NCBI GenBank assembly: GCA_025934485.1
Contig: JAICXX010000018.1
Coordinates: forward strand, 1 to 55,396
Source of the DNA: Chitinophagaceae bacterium
GTDB taxonomy: Bacteria > Bacteroidota > Bacteroidia > Chitinophagales > Chitinophagaceae
DNA length: 55,396 bases
Direction of reading: 5' to 3'
The position numbers and the translations under genes were made by a program. Below are positions 1-8,521 of this stretch, piece by piece. Within the stretch, counting starts at the first letter, position 1; every line of letters begins with the position of its first letter. A model generated the notes under the pieces. The model did not search any database. It was not told where the DNA came from and worked only from the letters and a program-made list of their open reading frames with translations.

Positions 1-11
1 AAAAGATGAAT

Positions 12-87
12 GCGGAAGTAGCTCAGTTGGTAGAGCGACAGCTTCCCAAGCTGTAGGTCGCGGGTTCGAACCTCGTCTTCCGCTCCA
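12..87 (+). tRNA. tRNA-Gly (anticodon CCC)
   Basis: A full cloverleaf can be drawn. The 7-bp acceptor (12-18 with 77-83) is perfect, and the D arm carries AGTTGGTAGA. The anticodon stem ACAGC/GCTGT encloses the loop TTCCCAA, with anticodon CCC at 45-47. The T arm contains TTCGAAC. CCA is encoded at 85-87. The anticodon reads GGG glycine codons. Confidence 0.95.
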
Positions 88-90
88 GGT

Positions 91-123
91 AAAAGGTTTC
101 AACGAAAGTTGAAGCCTTTTAAT
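91..123 (+). terminator. Rho-independent terminator of tRNA-Gly
   Basis: A 13-bp stem with one G-T wobble (91-103 with 108-120) and a GAAA tetraloop starts four bases after the tRNA CCA. The stem ends in TTTT. Confidence 0.75.
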
Positions 124-139
124 TTAAGGCGAAAATGTA

Positions 140-187
140 CCGGTGTTAAAGATAGCGGCCTTTCTTAATGCCGCATTAAAACACCGG
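140..187. repeat. Nested inverted repeat upstream of miaB
   Basis: CCGGTGTT (140-147) pairs with AACACCGG (180-187), and inside it GCGGC (155-159) pairs with GCCGC (170-174). It lies between the tRNA-Gly terminator and the miaB promoter, with no T-run after it. Its role is unknown. Confidence 0.45.
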
Positions 188-201
188 GATGCGCTGCCAA
201 C

Positions 202-235
202 TTGTCATCATCTATTCCTTTTCTACTTATCTTTG
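202..235 (+). promoter_or_regulatory. Bacteroidota-type promoter of miaB
   Basis: TTG (202-204) and TATCTTTG (228-235) match the TTG / TAnnTTTG consensus. The 23-base gap is at the long end of the usual range. The miaB ATG follows 20 bases downstream. Confidence 0.6.
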
Positions 236-255
236 CGGTCTAAATCAAGAAAGAG

Positions 256-1698
256 ATGTTGGAATCCTTGAGCAGCAAGGTACATGAAGAAGAAAGACAG
301 GGCGAAGCGTATGCACCTGCCACCGTGGATGGCCGGAGTTTTCGGAAAAAGTTCTATATAGAAAGTTATGGTTGCCAGATGAATTTCTCGGACAGCGAGA
401 TCGTGGCCTCGATATTGAATGACAATGGGTTCGGTGCTACAGGGAATTATGCGGAGGCTGATCTGGTCCTGTTGAATACCTGTTCGATCCGCGAGAAAGC
501 GGAGCAAACGGTGCGGAACCGGCTGCAGCTCTTCCGACAGGTCAAGAAAACCAAACCCGGGATGCTCATCGGCGTGTTGGGTTGCATGGCAGAGCGGTTG
601 AAGAGCAAATTCCTCGAAGAAGAAAAACTGATCGATATGGTCGTGGGGCCGGATGCCTACCGGACCCTCCCCCAGCTCATCGATGAGGCCGAAGGCGGCC
701 AAAAAGCCGTGAACGTGCTCCTCAGCCGGGACGAGACCTATGCGGATATCGCCCCCGTCCGCCTGGATAGCAATGGCGTTTCGGCCTTCGTGAGCATCAT
801 GCGGGGTTGTAATAATATGTGTGCTTTTTGCGTGGTGCCTTTTACCCGGGGCCGGGAACGCAGCCGGGATGCGGCCTCCATCGTCCGGGAATGCGCCGGG
901 CTTTTCGAACAGGGGTTCCGGGAAGTGACCCTGCTCGGCCAGAATGTGGACAGCTATTATTGGTTCGACGAAGCCAGCGACAAACCGGTGACCTTTGCGC
1001 AGCTGCTGGAACAGGTGGCGCTCATCGACCCGTTGCTACGGGTTCGCTTCTCTACGTCCCATCCTAAAGACATCACCGATGAGGTCCTGTATACGATGGC
1101 GAAGTACGAGAACATCTGCAAATACATTCATCTGCCGGTACAGAGTGGCAGCACGCGTATCCTCCAGCTCATGAACCGGACCTATACACGGGAATGGTAT
1201 ATGGCAAAGGTCGACCGCATCCTCGAGATCCTGCCGGATTGTGGACTGAGCTCGGATGTTATCGCCGGCTTTTGCACCGAGACCGAAGAGGATCACCAGG
1301 ACACGTTGCGGGTGATGGCGCACGCGCGGTATGACATGAGCTATATGTTCTTTTACAGCGAGCGGCCCGGAACGCTGGCAGCCCGCCGGTATGCCGACGA
1401 CGTGCCCGAAGCCGTCAAGAAACGGCGGCTGGACGAGATCGTGAAACTGCAGAACCGTCTGTCTCTGGAGAAGAACAGGGAGGACGTCGGCAAGACCTAC
1501 ACGGTGCTGATCGAAGGGGATTCGCGCAAGAGCTCCGCCGACTGGCGCGGACGGAACAGCCAGAACAAAGTAGTCGTATTTCCCAAAGCAGGATCGTATC
1601 AGAAAGGCGATTATGTGAGGGTAAGCATAGAGGATTGTACCGGTGCGACATTGATCGGCCGGATAGTAGAACCGAAAATGCCCTTAGGAAAAAAATAG
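256..1698 (+). CDS. miaB: tRNA-2-methylthio-N6-dimethylallyladenosine synthase MiaB
   Basis: Radical-SAM methylthiotransferase that thiomethylates i6A37 in tRNAs reading UNN codons; cytoplasmic. At 480 aa it is full length for the family. The N-terminal UPF0004 domain (about 33-150) starts [10 protein letters not shown] and holds the cysteines of the auxiliary cluster (CQMN, NTCS, GCMAE). The radical-SAM motif CNNMCAFC lies near residue 185, followed by the TRGRERSR and LLGQNVDSY blocks. A C-terminal TRAM domain starts near [10 protein letters not shown]. The ATG at 256 is chosen from its spacing to the TAnnTTTG promoter. The AAA+ regulator gene follows 74 bases downstream, after a palindromic repeat. 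Confidence 0.95.
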   Translation: MLESLSSKVHEEERQGEAYAPATVDGRSFRKKFYIESYGCQMNFSDSEIVASILNDNGFGATGNYAEADLVLLNTCSIREKAEQTVRNRLQLFRQVKKTKPGMLIGVLGCMAERLKSKFLEEEKLIDMVVGPDAYRTLPQLIDEAEGGQKAVNVLLSRDETYADIAPVRLDSNGVSAFVSIMRGCNNMCAFCVVPFTRGRERSRDAASIVRECAGLFEQGFREVTLLGQNVDSYYWFDEASDKPVTFAQLLEQVALIDPLLRVRFSTSHPKDITDEVLYTMAKYENICKYIHLPVQSGSTRILQLMNRTYTREWYMAKVDRILEILPDCGLSSDVIAGFCTETEEDHQDTLRVMAHARYDMSYMFFYSERPGTLAARRYADDVPEAVKKRRLDEIVKLQNRLSLEKNREDVGKTYTVLIEGDSRKSSADWRGRNSQNKVVVFPKAGSYQKGDYVRVSIEDCTGATLIGRIVEPKMPLGKK

Positions 1699-1719
1699 GT
1701 CATTTTCGATTATGGGCCA

Positions 1720-1756
1720 ATGTCGGTCCTTCGGACGAGCCGCCTACCGGCGGCTA
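1720..1756. repeat. Short palindromic intergenic repeat (GTCCTTCGGAC family)
   Basis: ATGTCGGTCCTTCGGACGA is followed by a second hairpin, AGCCGCC-tacc-GGCGGCT (1738-1755). Related copies lie at 18123-18153, 25756-25792 and 26366-26399, with weaker ones near 9591 and 20501. The GTCC-TTC-GGAC part is conserved while the second hairpin changes sequence from copy to copy. Confidence 0.6.
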
Positions 1757-1772
1757 AAAAAGGGAAAGTTTT

Positions 1773-3026
1773 ATGGAAATTCAATCAATTAAAAACCGGT
1801 TTGGCATCATTGGCAATTCGCCGGGGCTGAACTTTGCATTACAGGTGGCCGCACAGGTGGCGGTCACGGACCTCACGGTGCTGATCGATGGAGAAAGCGG
1901 GGTCGGGAAAGAGGCGTTTTCAATGATCATTCATGCCTTATCGGCGCGTAAGCATAATCCATTCATTGCCGTCAACTGCGGCGCCATCCCCGAAGGAACC
2001 ATCGATTCCGAGCTTTTCGGTCACGAAAAAGGCTCTTTCACAGGAGCCGTAGATTCCCGAAAGGGCTATTTCGAAACGGTGAATGGCGGGACGATCTTTT
2101 TGGACGAGATCGGCGAAATGCCCCTGGGTACGCAGGCACGGCTCCTTCGGGTGCTGGAGGCCGGCGAATTCATTCGCGTGGGCTCTTCGAAAGTGCAGAA
2201 GACGGATGTGCGGGTCATCGCCGCCACGAACAAAGACCTGCTCGAACTAACGGAAAAGAACAAATTCCGGGAAGACCTATATTATCGGTTAAGTACGGTC
2301 CCGATCCGGGTGCCGGCCTTGCGCGACCGAAAAGAGGATATTCCCCTGCTATTCCGTAAGTTCGCCGTGGACTTCGCCGAAAGATACAAGACCGCCCCGG
2401 TGCAGCTGGAGGAGGACGCGAAAAATCTGTTAATTAACTACTCCTGGCCGGGTAATGTCCGGGAATTGAAAAATATTGCAGAGCAGGTTTCCGTTCTATC
2501 GGAGGATAAGCACATCACGGCCGCGGCGCTTCGGCGATTCATCCCTGAGACAGGGTCGCGGTTGCCGATGGTAGTGTCTTCCAACGGGTTGGGCTCCGGC
2601 AATGGCGCTCATGAGTTCAACAACGAGCGGGAGATCCTCTACAAGCTCTTTTTCGACATGAAGAAAGATGTAACGGAACTGAAGAAGATGTTCCTGGAGA
2701 TCGTTCAGAACCCGGGTATGGCCTCGCGGGACCATGCCGCGTTCTTCAATGACCTCAAGGAGCTGAAGCCGGCGGAGCAGCTGTTCCCGGCCCCCGCTCA
2801 TGCGGGTGCCCAGCCGATGGTGATCCACAACAACGTGAATGGACACGATGATATCCATCATCATGAAGAAGTGGAAGAATCGCTCAATATCATGGACAAG
2901 GAGAAAGAGCTCATCGTAAAAGCGCTGAAAAAGCACAAAGGCAAACGAAAAGATGCTGCTTCGGACCTGGGCATCAGCGAAAGAACACTCTATCGAAAAT
3001 TAAAGGAATACGATATTAATGAATAA
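1773..3026 (+). CDS. Sigma-54-type AAA+ transcriptional regulator without receiver domain
   Basis: Enhancer-binding-protein architecture with no N-terminal sensor or receiver: the AAA+ domain begins almost at residue 1. Walker A is GESGVGK (40-46) and Walker B is IFLDEIGEM (108-116). The sigma-54 contact loop reads GSFTGA (87-92) instead of the usual GAFTGA. The arginine-rich sensor block RVIAATN and the WPGNVREL motif follow. A Fis-type helix-turn-helix is at the C-terminus (about 385-417). The segment at 265-375 is low in recognisable motifs, with a His-rich stretch. The 3' end overlaps lptE by 8 bases, which suggests co-expression with the envelope genes. What it senses and regulates cannot be read from the sequence. 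Confidence 0.88.
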   Translation: MEIQSIKNRFGIIGNSPGLNFALQVAAQVAVTDLTVLIDGESGVGKEAFSMIIHALSARKHNPFIAVNCGAIPEGTIDSELFGHEKGSFTGAVDSRKGYFETVNGGTIFLDEIGEMPLGTQARLLRVLEAGEFIRVGSSKVQKTDVRVIAATNKDLLELTEKNKFREDLYYRLSTVPIRVPALRDRKEDIPLLFRKFAVDFAERYKTAPVQLEEDAKNLLINYSWPGNVRELKNIAEQVSVLSEDKHITAAALRRFIPETGSRLPMVVSSNGLGSGNGAHEFNNEREILYKLFFDMKKDVTELKKMFLEIVQNPGMASRDHAAFFNDLKELKPAEQLFPAPAHAGAQPMVIHNNVNGHDDIHHHEEVEESLNIMDKEKELIVKALKKHKGKRKDAASDLGISERTLYRKLKEYDINE

Positions 3027-3555
3027 CCGCAAGCTAGCAGGATCCCTTCTATTGATAGCCCTCCTCACCCTTGGGCTTTCTTCCTGTAAGATCTATTCAT
3101 TCAAGGATACCTCGATCCCGCCCGAAGTAAAGACCATTCACATTTCCTATATCGAGAACCGCGCCCCGCTGGTAAACCCCCAGCTGGCCCCGCAGCTTAA
3201 CGATGCCTTACGGCAAAAGATCAATAACCAGGCGTCGCGGTTGTCGCAGGTCCAGACCAGTGACGCGGACTGGGAAGTGAGCGGTTGGGTATCGGGGTAT
3301 AATTATACCACCGCCGGCGTCGCCAACCAGCAGGCCGCCAGCAACCGGCTCACCGTTACCGTGCATATCGTTTTCAAGAACCATATCGATCCTACGGGAA
3401 AGAAGGTGGCCCCCGCCGATTTCGAAGCGGATGTGTCCCGCAATTTCGATTTTTCGGCCAATATCACCATCACCGATGCGGAGGCGCAGCTGATCCCCAC
3501 GGTGGTGAGCAATATGACAGACGAAATATTTAATAAGCTTTTCTCCAACTGGTAG
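3019..3555 (+). CDS. lptE: LptE-family outer-membrane lipoprotein
   Basis: Small lipoprotein (178 aa) with a signal peptide and lipobox LSSC (Cys23). It is followed by the KIYSF and VKTIHISYIENRAP segments seen in the Bacteroidota LptE-like family. LptE plugs LptD and helps place lipopolysaccharide in the outer leaflet. The ATG overlaps the regulator gene by 8 bases and the next gene starts 11 bases after the stop, so it sits inside an operon ending in secG. The identification rests on the N-terminal pattern, size and neighbourhood. A generic lipoprotein of the same fold is the alternative. Confidence 0.8.
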   Translation: MNNRKLAGSLLLIALLTLGLSSCKIYSFKDTSIPPEVKTIHISYIENRAPLVNPQLAPQLNDALRQKINNQASRLSQVQTSDADWEVSGWVSGYNYTTAGVANQQAASNRLTVTVHIVFKNHIDPTGKKVAPADFEADVSRNFDFSANITITDAEAQLIPTVVSNMTDEIFNKLFSNW

Positions 3556-3566
3556 AAACGATTCCT

Positions 3567-4895
3567 ATGCACCAACCCTTCATCATCCAGCATCTTTTCC
3601 AGGTCTCGTCCCTGGAAGAAGTCAGCCGGGAACGGCTCGAGGCCTTTGTGGAGACCTATCCTTCCTATGGTATCGGGCATTACCTGCTTTCCTGTAAACT
3701 GCAGGCGGAAGGTTCCGAACGTTTTGTACCGGAGACCCAACGTACCTGCTTGTATTTTTCCAATCCCCTTTGGTTGCAGTGGCAACTGCAAAATTTGAAC
3801 GGAAAGGCAACGGAGAAACCGGTGACGACTACCCCGGTCGGGACCAGCTATAGGGAAGATCCGGCCATTGAGGAAGCCGCCACGTCGCCTATGGCGGAAT
3901 CGGCCGTACGGGTTGCGGAACCCGCCGCATCGGAGATCGAGGAACCCAATGTGGAAGCGACGGTGGAGAATGTGGTCACGATGGCCGAAGAGGCGTTTGT
4001 CACACCCGAATCGCTCAGTACCGTTGAAGCTGCGCCTATCACGGCCGGCGAAGGCGAGAACCTGGCAGCCGTGTCTTCTTCACACGGAGAACCCACCGCC
4101 GCAGAGCAGCTGTTGCAGAGCATCGAAGAGGCCCGGGGGTTGCGCGAATCGCTGCAAAAACTCGACGAAGAGGCCGCAACATACGAAGCCGCACCCGAAC
4201 CAGTGGTCCACGAAGCCGTTACGCTGCAGGAAGAACCCGCTTCCGCAGAGGTCGCGCCACAGGAGGAACCGATCCACGACGAGGAGACGCCTTTCGTGCT
4301 TGACGAGCCCGCAGAACAATCCGTGGTTGCCGAAGAAACGCCGCAAGCGGTCGCGGAATCGTCGGCAGCACCCGCAGCATTCGTGGAATCATCGGCAGCC
4401 CCCGAAGCAGCCGCGGAATCTCTACCGGTGGCCGAGGCTCAACCGATGTTCGAGCCACAACCCACCACCGAAGCGCAAGCTGCTGCCGAAGAAGCCCCCA
4501 AAGCTGCGCCATCGGTCACACAGGACTTCCTTTTCGAACCCTATCATACCATCGATTATTTCGCTTCGCAGGGCATCAAGCTCTCGCTCGACGAGAATCC
4601 CCAGGATAAACTCGGCAAACAGCTCAAGAGCTTCACCGAATGGCTCAAGACGATGCGCCGGCTACCGCAGAAGGACCGCGAGGTGGTTCCGGACCGTGTG
4701 ATGGAAGAAGCGATACAGACCAGCGCGGCGCATTCGATCCAGGGCAAAGATGTCCTCACCGAGACCATGGCCGAGGTGCTTGCCAAGCAGGGAATGCGCG
4801 AAAAAGCCCGCGCGGTTTACGAGAAATTAAGTTTGCTCAATCCCGATAAAAGGGCTTATTTTGCAGCCAAAATCGAACAATTAAACATCTCTTGA
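3567..4895 (+). CDS. Hypothetical protein with Ala/Pro/Glu-rich centre
   Basis: A 442-aa protein in three parts: an N-terminal block of about 70 residues, a long acidic Ala/Glu/Pro/Val-rich region (about 75-315) that looks disordered, and a C-terminal helical block (about 320-442). The C-terminal block resembles one TPR-like helical pair (LAKQGMREKARAVYEKLSLL) near the end. There is no signal peptide or membrane segment, so it is probably cytoplasmic. It sits between lptE and secG with almost no spacing (its TGA ends one base before the secG ATG). I do not recognise a function. Confidence 0.8.
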   Translation: MHQPFIIQHLFQVSSLEEVSRERLEAFVETYPSYGIGHYLLSCKLQAEGSERFVPETQRTCLYFSNPLWLQWQLQNLNGKATEKPVTTTPVGTSYREDPAIEEAATSPMAESAVRVAEPAASEIEEPNVEATVENVVTMAEEAFVTPESLSTVEAAPITAGEGENLAAVSSSHGEPTAAEQLLQSIEEARGLRESLQKLDEEAATYEAAPEPVVHEAVTLQEEPASAEVAPQEEPIHDEETPFVLDEPAEQSVVAEETPQAVAESSAAPAAFVESSAAPEAAAESLPVAEAQPMFEPQPTTEAQAAAEEAPKAAPSVTQDFLFEPYHTIDYFASQGIKLSLDENPQDKLGKQLKSFTEWLKTMRRLPQKDREVVPDRVMEEAIQTSAAHSIQGKDVLTETMAEVLAKQGMREKARAVYEKLSLLNPDKRAYFAAKIEQLNIS

Positions 4896-4896
4896 T

Positions 4897-5226
4897 ATGT
4901 TATTTTTTGTGATCCTGATTATTCTTGCCTGTGCGATCCTGGGATTGATCATTTTGGTGCAAAACCCCAAGGGGGGTGGACTGGCAGGAAACGTGGGTGG
5001 TTTCAGCAACCAGCTGATGGGCGTTAAGCAAACAACCGACGTCCTCGAAAAAGGGACCTGGGTGCTGGCCGTGGTAGTAGCGCTTCTTTGTCTGCTCTCA
5101 GCAGTCTTCGTTCCCAGAGCTTCCGCCAGCAATCAGCGCTCGGTGCCTGAAAAGGTCAATCCTACGGCACCCGCCCGGCCTGCTCCGGCAAACGCGGTTC
5201 CCCTGCAAACCCAACCTACAAAGTAA
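4897..5226 (+). CDS. secG: Preprotein translocase subunit SecG
   Basis: Accessory subunit of the SecYEG channel in the inner membrane. A first transmembrane helix (about 1-22) is followed by the family motif VQNPKGGGLAG and a second helix (about 51-73). The 109-aa length is normal, with a Pro/Ala-rich tail after the second helix as in other Bacteroidota. It is the last gene of the lptE operon, followed by a strong terminator. Confidence 0.93.
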   Translation: MLFFVILIILACAILGLIILVQNPKGGGLAGNVGGFSNQLMGVKQTTDVLEKGTWVLAVVVALLCLLSAVFVPRASASNQRSVPEKVNPTAPARPAPANAVPLQTQPTK

Positions 5227-5261
5227 AAAAAAGGTGGATCGGTGATGATCCTCTAAAAAAT

Positions 5262-5306
5262 AAGGCGGCCCTCTCAGCGTTTTTGTTTCCTGAGACGGCC
5301 GCTTTT
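5262..5306 (+). terminator. Rho-independent terminator after secG
   Basis: GCGGCCCTCTCAG pairs with CTGAGACGGCCGC (one mismatch) around an 11-12-base T-rich loop, followed by TTTTG. It separates secG from mltG, and rules out an mltG start at the ATG overlapping the stem. Confidence 0.75.
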
Positions 5307-5346
5307 GTATATATTAGAGAATATTAGGAATCCAATCGATTTACCT

Positions 5347-6381
5347 ATGAAGAAATTTTTTTTAGGCATTGCCCTCATCCTGCTGGTCGTATGCGTCTTC
5401 ATCGGCTGGCGGGTCTTTGGTCCCGCTACTGCCTTCAGCGGCGACACGTATTATCTGTATATCCGCACCGGCATGACATATGAGCAGGTCTTGAACCAGC
5501 TCGAAAAGGACACTGTGCTGCGTAGTCCTGCTGCCTTTGACTTTCTTGCCGCCAGGATGAATTACCGCGATAATGTCCGCGAAGGAAAATATGAGATCCG
5601 CAAGGATATGAGCCTGCTCGGCATCGTCCGCATGCTGCACAACGGCCGCCAGGTCCCTGTAAAGATCGTGATCACCAAGTTCCGTACGCCCCAAGGGTTT
5701 GCCGGGGCGGTTGGTAAGAAGCTGGAATGCGACTCGGATGCTATTGCGAGCTTTATTCACAACGGTGACTCGATGAGAAGATTCGGAGTGGATAGCAATA
5801 CCTTCCTCGTGATCGTGCGGCCCAATACCTATACCTATTTCTGGAATACGACGCCTGGTACCCTTTTCCAAAAGATGTATACCGCGTACAAAGCCTGGTG
5901 GACACCGGAACGGATACAGGCAGCGCAGGCCAGGGGGCTCACGCCTGTGACCGCGACGACCCTCGCCTCTATCGTGGAAGAAGAGACCAATGCGCAGACG
6001 GACAAAGGCAAGATCGCCAGCGTCTATCTGAATCGCATCGCCAAAAAGATGAAATTAGGCGCCGACCCGACGATCAAATACGCCATGCGCGACTTCGAGC
6101 TCAAACGCATCTATGACCAGTACCTGAAGATCGAATCCCCGTACAATACCTATCTCCACGAAGGACTGCCGCCGGGCCCGATCTGTACGCCTTCGGACGC
6201 AACGCTGGAAGCGGTCCTTCAATCGCCCGCCACGGACTACCTGTATTTCGTGGCCAAACCCGATTTCTCGGGCTATTCCAATTTCGCGAGCACCTTCAAA
6301 GAACACGAAGCCTATGCCAAGGCGTGGCGCGACGCTCTCGATAAACAGCAGGGCATCCGGGACAGCAGCCAGCAGAAGTAA
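5347..6381 (+). CDS. mltG: Endolytic murein transglycosylase MltG
   Basis: Membrane-anchored lytic transglycosylase that cleaves nascent peptidoglycan strands and sets their length. The start at 5347 gives MKKFFLGIALILLVV, a single N-terminal membrane anchor. An upstream in-frame ATG at 5305 lies in the secG terminator and is rejected. The catalytic glutamate is the first Glu of SIVEEET (about residue 211), equivalent to E. coli Glu218. The YceG blocks GADPTIKYA, SPYNTYLHEGLPPGPI and YFVAKPDFSG are all present. Length is about 344 aa, normal for the family. Confidence 0.92.
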   Translation: MKKFFLGIALILLVVCVFIGWRVFGPATAFSGDTYYLYIRTGMTYEQVLNQLEKDTVLRSPAAFDFLAARMNYRDNVREGKYEIRKDMSLLGIVRMLHNGRQVPVKIVITKFRTPQGFAGAVGKKLECDSDAIASFIHNGDSMRRFGVDSNTFLVIVRPNTYTYFWNTTPGTLFQKMYTAYKAWWTPERIQAAQARGLTPVTATTLASIVEEETNAQTDKGKIASVYLNRIAKKMKLGADPTIKYAMRDFELKRIYDQYLKIESPYNTYLHEGLPPGPICTPSDATLEAVLQSPATDYLYFVAKPDFSGYSNFASTFKEHEAYAKAWRDALDKQQGIRDSSQQK

Positions 6382-6390
6382 CCCAGGTAT

Positions 6391-7335
6391 ATGATCAAGA
6401 TCGAACGAAAAGTATACGAAAGCGCCCCCTTCCGCTTCCTGGCTGCCAGGAGTAAAAAGATCGTTTTACCGGGTTTTCACGGCGTATCGCTTTTCGAGGT
6501 GATCAAATTCTTCTCCAGCCAGGTAAAAAAAGTGGGCCTTGTCGACCGGGCCCGGGCCATTGCCTTTAGCTTTCTTACGGCGATCCCGGCCGCCATGATC
6601 TTCGTGTGTACCCTTATCCCCTACCTGCCGGTATCGCATCAGATCGAACGGCAGCTCTTGCTGTTGACAAAGGACGTGACCCCCAACCAGAACACCTATG
6701 TGCTTGTGAGCCAGTTCCTGCAGGACTTTCTTGAAAAACCGCGGGTGGGATTGTTGTCGTTCGGTTTCGTCCTGGCCCTGTTCTATTCCTCCAATGCGAT
6801 GCTGGGCATCATGCGTTCCTTTAACAAATCCCTTATCTACAACACCCGTCGCAGCGTCATCCAGGCCCGGTGGATGGCGATCAAGCTCACCGCGCTGGTG
6901 CTTTGTATCGTCATCGGCTCGGTGATCATCCTGGTGACCCAGGCCGAATTGCTGCGCGATCTGTTCCACTGGATGCATCTGCGGCGCAACGACCAAACGG
7001 CCCGCTTCCTCGTCCGAACGCTGCGGTGGGTGGTCATCATTCCGCTGTTCTATGTCGCCATCGCCTGTATTTACAAATACGGACCCGCCGTGCAAAAACG
7101 CTGGGCCCTCTCCTCCCCCGGCACCTTTCTGGCTACCCTGCTAACCATTCTCATCACCCTGCTCTTCTCCTATTGGGTCAACAATTTCGGAACGTACAAT
7201 AAAGTCTATGGTTCCATTGGTACCGTGATGATCCTGATGATATTGGTGTATTTCAATTCCCTGGTGCTGCTGATCGGCTACGAGCTTAATGTGAGCATCC
7301 ATCATCTAAGAGTGATGAAGGGGGGAAAAGGCTAA
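6391..7335 (+). CDS. YihY/BrkB-family inner-membrane protein
   Basis: A 314-aa polytopic membrane protein with about six hydrophobic segments in the spacing of the BrkB/YihY family. Recognisable blocks are GLVDRARAIAFSFLTAIPA near residue 50, SSNAMLGIMRSFNKSL near 135 and YWVNNFGTYNKVYGSIG near 265. The biochemical function of the family is unsettled. It starts 9 bases after mltG and is probably cotranscribed with it. Its stop overlaps the promoter-like TAnnTTTG of the next gene. Confidence 0.85.
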   Translation: MIKIERKVYESAPFRFLAARSKKIVLPGFHGVSLFEVIKFFSSQVKKVGLVDRARAIAFSFLTAIPAAMIFVCTLIPYLPVSHQIERQLLLLTKDVTPNQNTYVLVSQFLQDFLEKPRVGLLSFGFVLALFYSSNAMLGIMRSFNKSLIYNTRRSVIQARWMAIKLTALVLCIVIGSVIILVTQAELLRDLFHWMHLRRNDQTARFLVRTLRWVVIIPLFYVAIACIYKYGPAVQKRWALSSPGTFLATLLTILITLLFSYWVNNFGTYNKVYGSIGTVMILMILVYFNSLVLLIGYELNVSIHHLRVMKGGKG

Positions 7336-7340
7336 CTTTG
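7333..7340 (+). promoter_or_regulatory. -7 element TAACTTTG for the redoxin gene
   Basis: Matches TAnnTTTG and lies 20 bases upstream of the ATG at 7360. No convincing TTG partner is seen at the usual distance. It overlaps the stop codon of the BrkB gene. Confidence 0.4.
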
Positions 7341-7359
7341 TGTGATAAAACCTTGGATT

Positions 7360-7995
7360 ATGAAGAAGCTATTTTCCCTGCTGGTGGTTGCGCCCGCACT
7401 GGGCCTTCTTTCGCTGTCCACCGGTCCGGCGGGCTCTGCGGACCCCACCGCCCCTACCGGTCTGCCCATCGGGTCGCCGCTACCGAAAGCAGATATACGG
7501 GTAAAAGACGTCTCCGGTAAAGTTATCACGCTTGCCGAAACGCAAGGAGCTAATGGACTTCTCGTGATGTTCAGCTGCAATACCTGTCCCTATGTGATCC
7601 GCAACCAAAGCCGCACCAAAGCCGTCTGCGGTTATGCCCATGGCCACCAAATCGGCGTCGTGTTGCTGAATGCCAATTCCGGTGACCGTAATGGCGGCAA
7701 TTCCTTCGAAGCCATGCAGGCCTATGCAAATGCCCAGGACTATGGCTGGTATTATGCGCTGGACGATAAGAGCGTCCTCGCCGATGCCTTTGGCGCCAGC
7801 CGGACGCCGGAGTGTTTTTTGTTCGATAAAAATGGCAGACTGGTCTATCACGGCGCCATAGACGACAGCCCCGGTGATCCTGGCCGGGTCGAACGGCATC
7901 ATCTCCAGATCGCCATCGACGAAATGCTGGCGGGTAAAGAAATCTCGGTAAAAGAAACACGCTCAGTGGGCTGCTCGATCAGCCGGCAAGAGTAG
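7360..7995 (+). CDS. Secreted thioredoxin-like/AhpC-TSA-type protein
   Basis: A thioredoxin-fold protein with an N-terminal signal peptide (MKKLFSLLVVAPALGLLSLS), so periplasmic. The active-site region reads FSCNTCPYV, giving a CxxC pair as in the redoxin subfamily often called thioredoxin family protein. The later cis-proline region reads SRTPECFLFD, and GRLVYHGAIDD is typical of the fold. A GTG at 7342 is in frame, but the ATG at 7360 yields a proper signal peptide and suits the TAACTTTG element. It converges with the TlpA-like gene after a 7-base gap. Substrates are unknown. Confidence 0.82.
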   Translation: MKKLFSLLVVAPALGLLSLSTGPAGSADPTAPTGLPIGSPLPKADIRVKDVSGKVITLAETQGANGLLVMFSCNTCPYVIRNQSRTKAVCGYAHGHQIGVVLLNANSGDRNGGNSFEAMQAYANAQDYGWYYALDDKSVLADAFGASRTPECFLFDKNGRLVYHGAIDDSPGDPGRVERHHLQIAIDEMLAGKEISVKETRSVGCSISRQE

Positions 7996-8002
7996 AAGCT
8001 CC

Positions 8003-8521
8003 TCAACGGGTCCCGGCCGCAGCCGTCGATGGCGCCAGCATTGCCATGATCTCCGGCTCCACCTGCCGCTCGGTGAGCTGCCGGTCGAAAAAGCGGCGGT
8101 AATGGGTCTTGTTGTTGATGAAGAGTGAGCAGGGGATTCCGCCTGTCCACCGGGGATCCACCTTTGGACAGAAATAATCGGCATTGGTCTCGTCGAGCCA
8201 AACGATGGGGCCGGTAAAGCCACGCTCCTTCGCAAAGGCCGCGATCTTCGCGGGATAGTCATCCGGGAGATCCAGGCTCACCAGGATCAGCTCCACCCGC
8301 TGGTCCTTGTATTGCGCTACCGTCGATTGAAAATAAGGGATCTCCTTGCAGCAGGGCCCGCAAAAGGTCGCCCAGAAATTTATGATCAGCGGATGATCGC
8401 ATTGCGCAATGGTCCGCTCCAGATCGGTGATCTTGATCTTCCTGATCGCCGGTTGGGCCAGTGCGGGCGCCAGTGCGGCGGCGAACAAAAGGGTAAATAC
8501 GATTCGCATGGTTTTATTCAT
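8003..8521 (-). CDS. TlpA-like periplasmic thiol:disulfide protein
   Basis: A 172-aa thioredoxin-fold protein with a signal peptide (about 1-22). The redox motif WATFCGPC is near residue 50 and the cis-Pro region GGIPCSLFIN near residue 130. The extra cysteines in CPKVDP and IPCS are notable. Its first codons overlap the 3' end of trmH by 8 bases on the same strand, so the two are probably cotranscribed. Either of two Met codons close together (MNKTM) could start it. Function is inferred to be periplasmic thiol reduction; the partner is not visible. Confidence 0.85.
   Translation of the reverse strand: MNKTMRIVFTLLFAAALAPALAQPAIRKIKITDLERTIAQCDHPLIINFWATFCGPCCKEIPYFQSTVAQYKDQRVELILVSLDLPDDYPAKIAAFAKERGFTGPIVWLDETNADYFCPKVDPRWTGGIPCSLFINNKTHYRRFFDRQLTERQVEPEIMAMLAPSTAAAGTR

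Noticed and set aside
3868..4701. Arg/Pro-rich plus-strand frame inside the 442-aa gene
   Set aside because: An out-of-frame reading of a repetitive Ala/Pro/Glu-coding region; composition is artefactual and spacing fits only the main frame.
5305..5346. Earlier mltG start at the ATG at 5305
   Set aside because: It overlaps the secG terminator stem and would put 14 residues before a clear N-terminal membrane anchor.
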